A stretch of 64,000 nt of DNA from Chryseobacterium sp. JJR-5R (GTDB taxonomy: Bacteria > Bacteroidota > Bacteroidia > Flavobacteriales > Weeksellaceae): positions 1,116,001 to 1,180,000 of the forward strand of contig NZ_CP139137.1 in NCBI RefSeq assembly GCF_034047335.1. The letters run 5' to 3'. This document shows positions 17,638 to 26,590 of the stretch, in pieces. The notes under the pieces are model-generated. The model did not search any database and was not told the DNA's origin. It was given only the letters and a program-made list of their open reading frames with translations. The translations under genes were made by a program, and so were the position numbers. Each line of letters begins with the position of its first letter. The stretch's first letter is position 1.

Positions 17638-17779
17638 TCGTTTATAGACTTATCCTGAAATCAGTTAAAAGAACCGGAAATGAGAAAGGAGCTGCAGCTT
17701 CCTGCTGTTTTTATAAATTCTGTTCCTGAACGTAACAAATTTTAAAAAGTATATACTTATTATATAAATTGTAATTATA

Positions 17780-19807
17780 ATGAAAAAACTAACACTTTCC
17801 CTGTTTTTGCTGGCAGGGATCTGTTCACAGAATGTGAGCGCCCAGTCTGCAGACAACGGTCTGGATCTTAGCCTGATGGATAAATCAGTTCGTCCACAGG
17901 ATGATTTTTATAACTTTGTAAGCGGAACATGGATGAAAACCGCCAAGATTCCTTCCGATAAGCCAACCTGGGGAAGCTTCAATAAACTGGCAGACGATAC
18001 GGACAACAATTCCATGACCATTTTGAATTCTCTTCTGAAAGACAAGTTCGCAGACGGAACAGAAGGCAGGAAAATTCAGGACCTGTATGCAACCTACATG
18101 AACATGCAGAAAAGAAATGCCGACGGGATCAAGCCGATCCAGGCAGACCTGAATAAAATCGATGCCATTAAAAACCTTGCTGACCTTCAGAACTATTTAA
18201 TCTCCGTAACCAAAGACGGTGAAAATACATTCTACGGATGGGGCGTGGACGCAGACCTGAAAAATTCTAAAATGAATGCCGTGTATCTGGGTAACGCATC
18301 ACTTGGACTGGGAAGGGATTATTACCAGAAAGTCAATGAAAAAAATACGGAAGCCCTTGCAGAATATACAAAATATGTAGCTTCCATGCTTAAAGAAATA
18401 GGCTACAAAAATGCCGATGCCGCTGCCAAAGGAATTGTGGCTTACGAAAAGAGCATTGCACAGACCTATCTTACCAACGAGCAAAGCCGGGACAATACCC
18501 TTCAGTACAACCCTGAGACCATGTCACAGCTTTCAGGACTGGTTAAAAATGTCGATCTTCCGGGCTATCTTAAAAAAGTCGGGGTAAGTGCAGATAAAGT
18601 AATCATCGGGGAACTGGGATATTATAAGAACCTGGATAAATTTATCAGTACACAGAACCTTCCGGTTATCAAAGATTACCTGAAATTCCACCTGGTTCAC
18701 GGGAATGCATCTTATTTAAGTGAAAAACTGGGGGATACCAGATTTGCGTTCTACGGGAAGTATTTAAGAGGCCAGCAGGAGCAGAGAGCATTAAACAAAA
18801 GAGGATATGAGCTGATCAACGGTACTTTGGGTGAAGCTTTCGGAAAATTATATGTTGATAAATATTTCCCGGCAGAAGCCAAGGCGCAGATGGTGGAACT
18901 TATCGACTATTTAAAGAAAAGTTTTGCCGTTCACATCAACGGCCTTGCCTGGATGTCTTCCACCACAAAGGTAAAAGCCATGGAAAAACTGAACAAGTTT
19001 ACGGTAAAAGTGGCTTATCCGGATAAATGGAAAGATTATTCAAAGCTGGATATCGTTTCAGAAGCCAAAGGAGGAAACCTGTATTCCAACCTTCAGAATA
19101 TCACGGAATGGCAATACAACAAAGACCTTGCTAAAATCGGGAAGCCGGTGGATAAGACAGAATGGGGAATGACGCCGCAGACGGTAAATGCCTACTATAA
19201 TCCGGTAAACAACGAAATCGTTTTCCCGGCCGCCATCCTTCAGCCGCCGTTCTTCAATCCTAAAGCAGATGCTGCCGTTAATTTCGGTGGAATCGGTGCG
19301 GTAATCGGTCACGAAATGAGCCACGGCTTTGATGATTCAGGGGCACAGTTTGATGCAGACGGTAACCTGGTAGACTGGTGGACTTCGGAAGACAAGGCCA
19401 ACTTTGAAAAAGCAACAAAAGCACTGGCTTCCCAATATGATAAATATGAGCCGGTAAAAGGGACAAACGTAAACGGAACCTTTACCAACGGTGAGAATAT
19501 CGCCGACTTAGGCGGAGTGAATATCGCTTATGATGCCTTACAGATGTACCTGAAAGACAAAGGGAATCCGGGTACAATCAGCGGTTATACACAGGACCAG
19601 CGGTTCTTCCTGAGCTGGGCAACGGTATGGAGAACGTTGTCAAGCGAGAAATATATGGTAAACCAGGTGAAAACAGATCCGCACTCTCCTGGGTATTTCA
19701 GGAGTTTCGGCCCGTTAACCAATGTTGATGCCTTCTACAAAGCGTTTGACGTTAAAGAAGGAGACAAGCTTTATAAAAAGCCTGCAGACAGAATCAAAAT
19801 CTGGTAA
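17780..19807 (+). CDS. M13 family zinc metallopeptidase (neprilysin/PepO-like), exported
   Basis: 675 residues with a signal peptide (LTLSLFLLAGICSQNVSAQ). The first domain is helical (DDFYNFVSGTWMKTAKIPSD); the catalytic domain has the HExxH zinc site in VIGHEMSHGFDDSG with the third ligand Glu in ENIADLGGV, and the substrate-binding Asn-Ala-Tyr (VNAYYNP). The family cleaves peptides shorter than about 40 residues. Length and motifs are complete. It is the first of a tandem pair; the second copy is a lipoprotein. It ends at a terminator, so the pair are separate units. Confidence 0.93.
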   Translation: MKKLTLSLFLLAGICSQNVSAQSADNGLDLSLMDKSVRPQDDFYNFVSGTWMKTAKIPSDKPTWGSFNKLADDTDNNSMTILNSLLKDKFADGTEGRKIQDLYATYMNMQKRNADGIKPIQADLNKIDAIKNLADLQNYLISVTKDGENTFYGWGVDADLKNSKMNAVYLGNASLGLGRDYYQKVNEKNTEALAEYTKYVASMLKEIGYKNADAAAKGIVAYEKSIAQTYLTNEQSRDNTLQYNPETMSQLSGLVKNVDLPGYLKKVGVSADKVIIGELGYYKNLDKFISTQNLPVIKDYLKFHLVHGNASYLSEKLGDTRFAFYGKYLRGQQEQRALNKRGYELINGTLGEAFGKLYVDKYFPAEAKAQMVELIDYLKKSFAVHINGLAWMSSTTKVKAMEKLNKFTVKVAYPDKWKDYSKLDIVSEAKGGNLYSNLQNITEWQYNKDLAKIGKPVDKTEWGMTPQTVNAYYNPVNNEIVFPAAILQPPFFNPKADAAVNFGGIGAVIGHEMSHGFDDSGAQFDADGNLVDWWTSEDKANFEKATKALASQYDKYEPVKGTNVNGTFTNGENIADLGGVNIAYDALQMYLKDKGNPGTISGYTQDQRFFLSWATVWRTLSSEKYMVNQVKTDPHSPGYFRSFGPLTNVDAFYKAFDVKEGDKLYKKPADRIKIW

Positions 19808-19829
19808 TAATATACCGTAAGAAAATAAT

Positions 19830-19858
19830 AAACCGTTCAGCAATGAGCGGTTTTTTTG
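19830..19858 (+). terminator. Terminator of the first M13 gene
   Basis: A 10 bp stem AAACCGTTCA / TGAGCGGTTT (one T-G wobble) with a 4-nt loop is followed by a T run. Confidence 0.8.
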
Positions 19859-20014
19859 TGAAAAACAAAAGGTAAAAAGCGTTGTGCAGCTTATGTAAAG
19901 AATCATTAAATATCAATTTCAGATACCAGGCTTTTACGATTAATCATTTATCAGTGATAACCAATCATCATATTTCGTATATTTGATAAGTTGTGTAAAT
20001 CAAAATTATATTCA

Positions 20015-22114
20015 ATGAAAAAGATAAATATCGGAATACTGGCCTTATCAGGGCTTGTATTTTTAAACTCATGCGGTGCAGCCAAAACGGCCGGCAGTCA
20101 AAAACCCGAACCTATTAAAGAAGTAGTATCAGAGCCGGTGAAAAAAGAAGAAATAAAAGAAGAAGGAATCAATTTGTCCTATATGGATAAAAGTATCCGC
20201 CCGCAGGATGACTTTTTCAGCTATGTCAACGGAAATTGGGTGAAAACCACGCAGATTCCTTCTGATAAAGCCAGTTGGGGTTCCTTTAATGCCCTGAGAG
20301 AAAATGTAGACGATTCTTCTCTGGATATTTTAAATAAAATTTTATCCGAAAATTACACGGCAGGTTCCGAAGGACAGAAAATCCAAAACCTGTATGCGTC
20401 TTTTATGGATATAGATAAAAGAAATGCAGAAGGCCTGGCTCCGATAAAAGGAGACCTGGCAAAGATCGATGCCATCAAAAACCTGAATGACCTTCAGAAG
20501 TATCTGCTGGAAGCCACAAAACTGGGTGATAATTCATTCTATGGCTGGAGAGTCGGCGCAGATATGAAAAATTCCAAGATGAATGCCGTGTATCTTGGCG
20601 GCCCTGATCTTGGTTTGGGGAGAGATTACTACCAGAAAGTAAATGAAGCCAATACCAAAACGTTAGCAGAGTACCAGGCATACGTGGGGAAATTATTCGG
20701 TGTTTTGGGATATAAAAATGCTGATGCTGCCTCAAAAAATGTCGTTGATTTTGAAAAACAGCTGGCCAATTATCTGCTGACGCTTGAGCAGAACAGGGAT
20801 GCAAATTTAAGGTACAATCCGAAAAATGTATCTGAACTTCCTGCTTTGGTTAAAAATATCAACCTGGCAAAATACCTGAAAGAGGCCGGAGTAAATACTG
20901 ATAAAGTAATCGTCGGCGAACTGAAGTATTACCAGAACATGGATTCGTTCCTGACACAGAAAAACCTTCCCCTGCTGAAAGATTACCTCAAATACCATCT
21001 GATTAACGGCAATGCAAGCAATCTGGATGAAAAACTGGAACAGGTGAGGTTTGATTTTTATTCCAAATATCTTCAGGGACAGAAAGAACAGCGCCCGATG
21101 AATAAGAGAGGCCTTTCTCTCGTCAACAGTGTTCTCGGGGAAGCTTTCGGTAAACTCTATGTTGAGAAATACTTTACGCCTGAAGCGAAACAGCAGATGG
21201 AAACCTATATTGATTACATCCTGAAATCATTCAAGACCCATATTGATGACATGGACTGGATGTCTCCGGCTACCAAAGTAAAAGCACAGGAGAAATTATC
21301 CAAGTTCACGGTAAAAATCGCATATCCTGATAAATGGAAAGACTACAGCGAGCTGAATGTAGAAGCCCCGAAACAGGGAGCTACCTTATATTCCAACCTT
21401 CAGAATGTATCTGCATGGCAATACCAGAGAAGCCTTGATAAAGTAGGGAAGCCTGTTGACCGGACAGAATGGGGCATGACTCCGCAGACGGTAAACGCTT
21501 ATTACAGCGGTTCAAATAACGAAATCGTTTTCCCGGCAGCCATCCTTCAGCCTCCGTTTTACAACCCTAAAGCAGATGCTGCCGTGAATTTCGGCGGGAT
21601 CGGAGCCGTAATCGGGCATGAGATTTCTCACGGTTTTGATGACAGCGGTTCCAGGTTTGACGGTGACGGTAACCTTAACAACTGGTGGACCGATGAAGAC
21701 CGTAAGAATTTTGATGCAAAAGTAGGGCAGCTGGCAGCACAGTACAGCGCTTACGAGCCCGTGAAAGGAAGTTTTGTCAACGGTAAATTCACCAGCGGTG
21801 AAAATATCGGCGACCTGGGCGGCGTCGCGGTGGCGTATGATGCCCTTCAGATGTACCTTAAAGATCACGGGAATCCCGGACTGATCAGCGGTTTCAATCA
21901 GGACCAGCGGTTCTTTATGAGCTGGGCAACGGTCTGGCGTACAAAATCCACAGACCAGTATATGACCAACCAGGTGAAGACGGATCCGCATTCCCCGGGT
22001 GTGTTCAGGGCTTTCGGGCCGTTGGTGAACCAGGATGGATTCATCAAAGCATTCGATATCAAGCCCGGAGATAAAATGTATAAAGCCCCTCAGGACAGGA
22101 TAAAAATCTGGTAA
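20015..22114 (+). CDS. M13 family zinc metallopeptidase, lipoprotein form
   Basis: 699 residues from the Met at 20015; the 8 extra codons upstream precede the lysine-rich signal start and I leave them out. Lipobox LVFLNSC, then a 45-residue Pro/Glu/Lys-rich linker, then a domain highly similar along its whole length to the preceding gene (for example DDFFSYVNGNWVKTTQIPSD). Zinc motif VIGHEISHGFDDSG and ENIGDLGG. It should be anchored to a membrane facing the periplasm or the surface, whereas its neighbour is soluble. The pair is an evident tandem duplication followed by a change in localisation. Confidence 0.93.
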   Translation: MKKINIGILALSGLVFLNSCGAAKTAGSQKPEPIKEVVSEPVKKEEIKEEGINLSYMDKSIRPQDDFFSYVNGNWVKTTQIPSDKASWGSFNALRENVDDSSLDILNKILSENYTAGSEGQKIQNLYASFMDIDKRNAEGLAPIKGDLAKIDAIKNLNDLQKYLLEATKLGDNSFYGWRVGADMKNSKMNAVYLGGPDLGLGRDYYQKVNEANTKTLAEYQAYVGKLFGVLGYKNADAASKNVVDFEKQLANYLLTLEQNRDANLRYNPKNVSELPALVKNINLAKYLKEAGVNTDKVIVGELKYYQNMDSFLTQKNLPLLKDYLKYHLINGNASNLDEKLEQVRFDFYSKYLQGQKEQRPMNKRGLSLVNSVLGEAFGKLYVEKYFTPEAKQQMETYIDYILKSFKTHIDDMDWMSPATKVKAQEKLSKFTVKIAYPDKWKDYSELNVEAPKQGATLYSNLQNVSAWQYQRSLDKVGKPVDRTEWGMTPQTVNAYYSGSNNEIVFPAAILQPPFYNPKADAAVNFGGIGAVIGHEISHGFDDSGSRFDGDGNLNNWWTDEDRKNFDAKVGQLAAQYSAYEPVKGSFVNGKFTSGENIGDLGGVAVAYDALQMYLKDHGNPGLISGFNQDQRFFMSWATVWRTKSTDQYMTNQVKTDPHSPGVFRAFGPLVNQDGFIKAFDIKPGDKMYKAPQDRIKIW

Positions 22115-22141
22115 TCCGGATTTTAAAAGTTTAATGATTTA

Positions 22142-22170
22142 AAAACGCATCGGAAACGGTGCGTTTCTGT
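22142..22170 (+). terminator. Terminator of the second M13 gene
   Basis: A stem AAACGCATC / GGTGCGTTT (one wobble) with a short loop, followed by CTGTTTTATTTT. Weaker than the other terminators. Confidence 0.5.
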
Positions 22171-22370
22171 TTTATTTTCCCTAGCTTAGTAAAAGGATAA
22201 AATATGGATATGATTGATATTTTAACGGATTATTAAATATTTTAATAAAAACCTTGACAAAATTTTTTATGTTACAGTTTTTTTTTAAATTTAAACATTG
22301 GATTGGTCAGCTATTTGATGCTGATAAAAACGATTCACACCAACTTATAACATCTCAAAATAATAATAAT

Positions 22371-22817
22371 ATGGCAATGTTTAATTATGGCGTTGGCGGA
22401 AACGAAATAAAAGTGGACGCTAATGAAGCTATTCAGAACATACAGGAAAATAAATCGCTGATCGTAAGCCAGCTTACTACCGATGAATCTTATGTCCCTG
22501 AAATTGTAACCGGCTTAAAAACAATGGATGATGTCTTCAGGCATTTCCAGCCTTCTGTGAGCGTACAGCACGAAGCGGAAGACGGCAATGTGGTAGAAGA
22601 AGAGTTCCGTTTCCAGAGTCTCAGCGACTTCACTCCCAAAAGTCTTACCCAGAAATCAGATTATTTACAGCAGCTCAGCATTGAGCAGGAACAGTACAAT
22701 AAAATCGTACGCCAGCTGAAAACCAATAAAATTCTGCGTAATATGCTGGAAAATGACCAGACAAGGGCGGCGTTTGTCGAAGTGTTAAAAGAAGTGGCTC
22801 AGGAACTTGAAAAATAA
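22371..22817 (+). CDS. tssB: Type VI secretion sheath small subunit (TssB/VipA-like)
   Basis: 148 residues from MAMFNYGVGGNEIK at 22371. The frame continues 39 codons upstream, but that part is Phe/Lys/Asn-rich and unlike the family. The core fits TssB: an early KVDANEAIQNI segment, the conserved FRFQSLSDFTPKSL (compare the TssB motif that precedes a helix of charged residues) and the long helix around 105-148. TssB and TssC form the contractile sheath that drives the T6SS needle. The gene is 21 bp before tssC. It resembles the Bacteroidetes (type iii) form. No other T6SS gene is found in this window. Confidence 0.85.
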   Translation: MAMFNYGVGGNEIKVDANEAIQNIQENKSLIVSQLTTDESYVPEIVTGLKTMDDVFRHFQPSVSVQHEAEDGNVVEEEFRFQSLSDFTPKSLTQKSDYLQQLSIEQEQYNKIVRQLKTNKILRNMLENDQTRAAFVEVLKEVAQELEK

Positions 22818-22838
22818 TCTAAAGACGTTACATTAATC

Positions 22839-24203
22839 ATGGACAGTAAATTACAGGCAGCTGAAAACCAGCAACAGCAGGGACAACAGCAACATGCAGG
22901 TCAGCCAAAAGGTAATCCGGTTGCCGAACTCAATAAAATAGGAGGTTTTGGTTTTGTAGAATCCGTTGTAGACGGCATCGCTAATATGAACCCCACCAGA
23001 AAAGCAAGGAAAGAAATTTTTCTTACAGACAGCAATAAAGCAGAAGAACGTAAAGAACTGCTTCAGAAAATAAACCTTTGGGTGGATCTTCTGGAAGGCA
23101 ACGAATCTGCGGATAAAATGGCAGATATGTGTAAAAACAAAGCACAGTCTGCAGAGCAGAATTTAAAGCTCAATCTTAAAAATACCCTTGATACCGTTCG
23201 TGAACTGGAAACCAACTACAGAACGGTCGCCCAGTTTTACAAAAACACAGAACTGGATAAAGTGGATAATGTAAGCATCGTCAATGCAAGCCTTGATCAG
23301 GTTTCAGACTTGGACAATCCTGTTTTCATCGATGCAATTTCGGAAGAATTTAAAAATTACTATGACCGTCTTGACCTCAGGGATAATTATTCCATCCTTG
23401 CGATTCCTGGGTATCTGGGATCCAATAAAGTTATTGAAAAGTGGGCAAAGATCTGTAATGAGAACAAAGTGATGATGGTTACGGATTTTGCCAATCTTGA
23501 CAAGCCGGATGATGTAGTAGACTTATTCCATTCGGCAAACCTCACAGGCGGTGAGCTGCACAGAAGTAACGTGATTATGACGTGTAACTGGCTTGTAGGC
23601 CGTGGAAAAGCAGAAGAAATAGGCGAGGAGGAAAATGTAGAGCTTCCGCCTTCCACTTCACTGGCAGGAAAGATCCATAAAACGCTGATGTCTCAGGTAG
23701 CTGCAGGTAAAAAGCATGGAAACATCAACGAAGTGGATGCTGTAAAATTCGAGCTTAAAAAGAGCGAGATTTCCCAGCTGGAAAAAATGGGACTGGTTCC
23801 CATGGTCAACGAATACGGGAAAATCATGGCATTCTCTGCAAAAACATTATTTACAGGAGATAATATCGGTCTTCAGACCTATTCCGTAGTGCGTGTATTC
23901 GACTATGTAACCAAAGTATTACTGGATTTCCTCAATAGAAGAGCATTCGAAAACTGGAATGCGAAGAATGAGGATGATTTAAGAAGACAGGTAGTTCAGT
24001 TCTTAGACAATATCAAAGGACCTGATAAACTGATTGAAAAATTTAAGATCGTCCGCTTCGAGCAGGACAGGGTCAATAAAGACAGGGTGTGGCTGGATAT
24101 CCGTTTAACTCCTTATTTCCCTACCAAAAGTTTTGTTATTAAACTTGACGGGCACAAAGGAGATGACGGAAACGAATGGGATGCACAATACACTCAGGAA
24201 TAA
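22839..24203 (+). CDS. tssC: Type VI secretion sheath large subunit (TssC-like, DUF5458)
   Basis: 454 residues. A Gln-rich, probably disordered N-terminus (residues 5-30) is followed by a region that fits the Bacteroidetes TssC family, known earlier as DUF5458: YSILAIPGYLGSNKVIEKWA, LTGGELHRSNVIMTCNWLVG, SVVRVFDYVTKVLLDFLNRR and the C-terminal strand VWLDIRLTPYFPTKSFVIKL. It pairs with TssB through its C-terminal strands to form the sheath. Together with tssB it makes a compact two-gene unit closed by a terminator. Complete in length; the Gln-rich head is unusual. Confidence 0.85.
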   Translation: MDSKLQAAENQQQQGQQQHAGQPKGNPVAELNKIGGFGFVESVVDGIANMNPTRKARKEIFLTDSNKAEERKELLQKINLWVDLLEGNESADKMADMCKNKAQSAEQNLKLNLKNTLDTVRELETNYRTVAQFYKNTELDKVDNVSIVNASLDQVSDLDNPVFIDAISEEFKNYYDRLDLRDNYSILAIPGYLGSNKVIEKWAKICNENKVMMVTDFANLDKPDDVVDLFHSANLTGGELHRSNVIMTCNWLVGRGKAEEIGEEENVELPPSTSLAGKIHKTLMSQVAAGKKHGNINEVDAVKFELKKSEISQLEKMGLVPMVNEYGKIMAFSAKTLFTGDNIGLQTYSVVRVFDYVTKVLLDFLNRRAFENWNAKNEDDLRRQVVQFLDNIKGPDKLIEKFKIVRFEQDRVNKDRVWLDIRLTPYFPTKSFVIKLDGHKGDDGNEWDAQYTQE

Positions 24204-24224
24204 AAAATATTTATCAAGAATAAT

Positions 24225-24255
24225 AAAAACCGATGCAATTTACATCGGTTTTTTT
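24225..24255 (+). terminator. Terminator of tssBC
   Basis: An 11 bp perfect stem AAAAACCGATG (24225-24235) / CATCGGTTTTT (24243-24253), 7-nt loop, then a T run. It ends the tssB-tssC transcript. Confidence 0.85.
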
Positions 24256-24280
24256 CTACCAAATCTTTAAAATTATAATG

Positions 24281-24736
24281 ATGAAAAGAAGGCTGCTGTA
24301 CTTTTTACCGGTACTTTTCATGACTTTTTCAATAAGCTGCGAAGATAAGAAGCTCCAAAACGAGCATAAAATTGATCTTTTTGCCAATGAAAGACAGGAA
24401 GGGACCGCTTATGTTATGGATGAACAGGAATGTTTTAATGCCAGCGATATGGTGGTTTCCGCTTCAGATGTAAAACTGGCAGACAGTTCTTCCGGCCGCG
24501 GCCGTCCTGTCTTTATCTATAAAATTGCTTCAGGAAAAGTCTTAAAAACAACAAGGGATTCTGTTGTTGTATTTCCGTTTGAGATATTGTCTAATCAAAT
24601 GTTGAAATTGAAAAAAGATACCATGTATATGTATCTTAAAAAACTGGAAGGCTATCCTTTTATTGCCAAAGAAAAAAATCTGAAATACCAATGGCTGAGA
24701 ACGGCCCCGGTTTATTCTGTAAAGAAAGAAGAGTAA
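24281..24736 (+). CDS. Small lipoprotein, function unknown
   Basis: 151 residues from the Met at 24281 (another Met at 24278 is equally possible). An earlier in-frame ATG at 24233 lies inside the tssC terminator stem and is rejected. Signal MKRRLLYFLPVLFMTFSISC; the mature protein starts CEDKK, with acid and Lys next to the Cys. About 130 residues follow, including VFIYKIASGKVLKTTRDSVV. No family recognised. It is between tssC and mutY but separated from tssC by a terminator. Confidence 0.65.
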   Translation: MKRRLLYFLPVLFMTFSISCEDKKLQNEHKIDLFANERQEGTAYVMDEQECFNASDMVVSASDVKLADSSSGRGRPVFIYKIASGKVLKTTRDSVVVFPFEILSNQMLKLKKDTMYMYLKKLEGYPFIAKEKNLKYQWLRTAPVYSVKKEE

Positions 24737-24743
24737 ATTATAT

Positions 24744-24751
24744 TATCTTTG
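24744..24751 (+). promoter_or_regulatory. -7 promoter box (TATCTTTG) of mutY
   Basis: A perfect TAnnTTTG 22 bp before the TTG start of mutY; it overlaps nothing coding and supports a short 5' leader. Confidence 0.6.
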
Positions 24752-24773
24752 CCGGTATAAATGAGATGGTTTT

Positions 24774-25817
24774 TTGGAAAAGACAAAAGAAGATTCAAAC
24801 TTTAAGCAGATAGGCAGTAAACTTCTGTCATGGTATAAAATAAATGCCAGGGATCTCCCGTTCAGGCAGACCAGGGATCCTTATAAAATCTGGATCTGTG
24901 AAATTGTTTTTCAGCAGACCAGGATCAGCCAGGGGCTCGGCCACTACAATAATTTTGTCGGAAGGTTTCCGGATGTGAAAACTTTGGCAGATGCTGAAGA
25001 GGATGAGGTCCTGTTGTACTGGAAAGGGTTGGGCTACTATTCAAGAGCCCTTAATATTCACAAGGCTGCACAGCAGATTATGAATGATTACCAAGGTGCT
25101 TTTCCGGATCAGTATGAAGAGATTTTAAAGCTGAAAGGCGTAGGGAAGTATACAGCAGCAGCCGTTTCCAGTATTTGTTTTGACGGTAAGATGCCAGCTG
25201 TTGACGGTAATTTTTACCGTGTGCTCAGTCGAGTCTTTGCTGATGATTTTGATATTTCAGGCTCCCGCGCGTTTACTTATTTTTCAGAATTGGCACAGCT
25301 GGTTCTTCCGGAAAATGTCGGGGATTTTAACCAGGCCATGATGGACCTGGGCTCGGAAATATGCAAGCCGAAAAATCCACTCTGCCATGAATGCCCTCTG
25401 CGTGAAGACTGCCTGGCTTTTTCATTAAGCAGGGTTTCGGAATTTCCGGTAAAAACAAAAAAAGCAAAGGTTCAGGATCTTCATCTCAAATATTACTTTG
25501 TTCACAGGAACGGGCAGTTTTTAATCCGGCAGCGGAAAGATGATTTCATCTGGAAAAAGCTGTTTGAGTTCCCTGATGAAATTCCGGAAGAGCTGATGCC
25601 TTTTATCCGGAGTGTACGGACTATGCAGCATAAGCTTACCCACAAAAACCTGAGCCTGGAAATTTTTAATGTTGAAATTGATTCCCAATCGGTTTGGGAC
25701 CATTTTATTGCTGGAAACCAGTATATTATTACTGATGATGCCGGCTCTCATGAAAAGTCATTCCCGAAACCGCTGGAAAATTATATACGGAGCAGGCGCG
25801 AAGAATTGTTTTTTTAA
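24774..25817 (+). CDS. mutY: A/G-specific adenine glycosylase
   Basis: 347 residues. Removes adenine mispaired with 8-oxoguanine. Catalytic Glu in IWICEIVFQQTR, helix-hairpin-helix LKGVGKYTAAAV, catalytic Asp in AVDGNFYRVLSRV, and the iron-sulfur ligands CKPKNPLCHECPLREDC. The C-terminal third is the MutT-like domain that reads 8-oxoG. The only in-frame start is TTG at 24774; the two ATGs just upstream (24761, 24766) are in other frames. The first opens a 14-codon frame that overlaps the start. The TTG start or a one-base change in the T6 run (24770-24775) are both possible. Confidence 0.93.
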   Translation: MEKTKEDSNFKQIGSKLLSWYKINARDLPFRQTRDPYKIWICEIVFQQTRISQGLGHYNNFVGRFPDVKTLADAEEDEVLLYWKGLGYYSRALNIHKAAQQIMNDYQGAFPDQYEEILKLKGVGKYTAAAVSSICFDGKMPAVDGNFYRVLSRVFADDFDISGSRAFTYFSELAQLVLPENVGDFNQAMMDLGSEICKPKNPLCHECPLREDCLAFSLSRVSEFPVKTKKAKVQDLHLKYYFVHRNGQFLIRQRKDDFIWKKLFEFPDEIPEELMPFIRSVRTMQHKLTHKNLSLEIFNVEIDSQSVWDHFIAGNQYIITDDAGSHEKSFPKPLENYIRSRREELFF

Positions 25818-25992
25818 TTAAGAATACCTGAGACATGAAGAATTTTAAAACGGAATAATTTACATTTTTTCATACATAATATAAATTAAATGGCTCACCA
25901 ACTTCGCTTTAAGACAGTTTTAATCCATCTGTTTATCATTTAAACCCGCTGAAATCCTGAAATTTGTGCCTTTAAATCTGAAATCTAATTTG

Positions 25993-26000
25993 TACTTTTG
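25993..26000 (+). promoter_or_regulatory. -7 promoter box (TACTTTTG) of gldD
   Basis: Match to TAnnTTTG ending 4 bp before the gldD ATG at 26005. This predicts a leaderless transcript and decides for the shorter start. Confidence 0.6.
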
Positions 26001-26004
26001 CAAA

Positions 26005-26562
26005 ATGTTTAAAAATGCCCTTTTTATTTTTGCAGCCCTGCTTCTGGTAGCCTGCGGAAAAGATCCGGTACCAAAGCCTTACGGGGAACTGCGGCTGGAA
26101 TATCCGGCACCGAAATACCAGAAATTTGAGAACAGTTGTTCCTATACGTTTGAATATTCTGATTTTGCAAAAATGACAGATGCCAAAAAGCCCTGCTGGT
26201 ATTACCTGAACTATCCCAAAATGAAAGCCAAGATTTTCGTGACGTATTACCCGATACAGAATGATTTTGCCGATCACATCCGGGAAGCCGAAAAAATGGT
26301 GTACGAGCATACCATTAAAGCAAGTGCCATTGACACAAAGTCTTTTGAATATCCTGGTAAAAAAGTCTACGGAAACTTTTATGAACTGAAGGGGCAGAGT
26401 GCGTCTAACCTGCAGTTCTATATTACAGACAGCACGAAACATTTCGTAACGGCTTATTTATATTTTAACACAAGGCCGAAGCCAGATTCTCTGGCTCCTG
26501 CAGTGGATTATATCAAGAAAGATATGAAGCACCTGCTGGATACCTTTGAATGGAAAAATTAA
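26005..26562 (+). CDS. gldD: Gliding motility lipoprotein GldD
   Basis: 185 residues from the Met at 26005; the frame extends 13 codons upstream across the promoter box. Lipobox FAALLLVAC, then CGKDPVPKPYGELRLEYPAP, a strong GldD signature, and later KPCWYYLNYPKMKAKIFVTY and VYGNFYELKGQSASN. GldD is needed for gliding and type IX secretion in Flavobacterium johnsoniae and is conserved in non-gliding relatives, where it serves T9SS. In F. johnsoniae it lies beside gldE; here the neighbours are mutY and a PfkB kinase, and no gldE is in the window. Confidence 0.88.
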   Translation: MFKNALFIFAALLLVACGKDPVPKPYGELRLEYPAPKYQKFENSCSYTFEYSDFAKMTDAKKPCWYYLNYPKMKAKIFVTYYPIQNDFADHIREAEKMVYEHTIKASAIDTKSFEYPGKKVYGNFYELKGQSASNLQFYITDSTKHFVTAYLYFNTRPKPDSLAPAVDYIKKDMKHLLDTFEWKN

Positions 26563-26590
26563 CTTACTTTTAATATACTTTGAAAATAAT

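Noticed and set aside
22254..22370. 39-codon N-terminal extension of tssB
   Set aside because: Phe/Lys/Asn-rich, unlike TssB, and right after an AT-rich intergenic gap. The start at 22371 fits the family.
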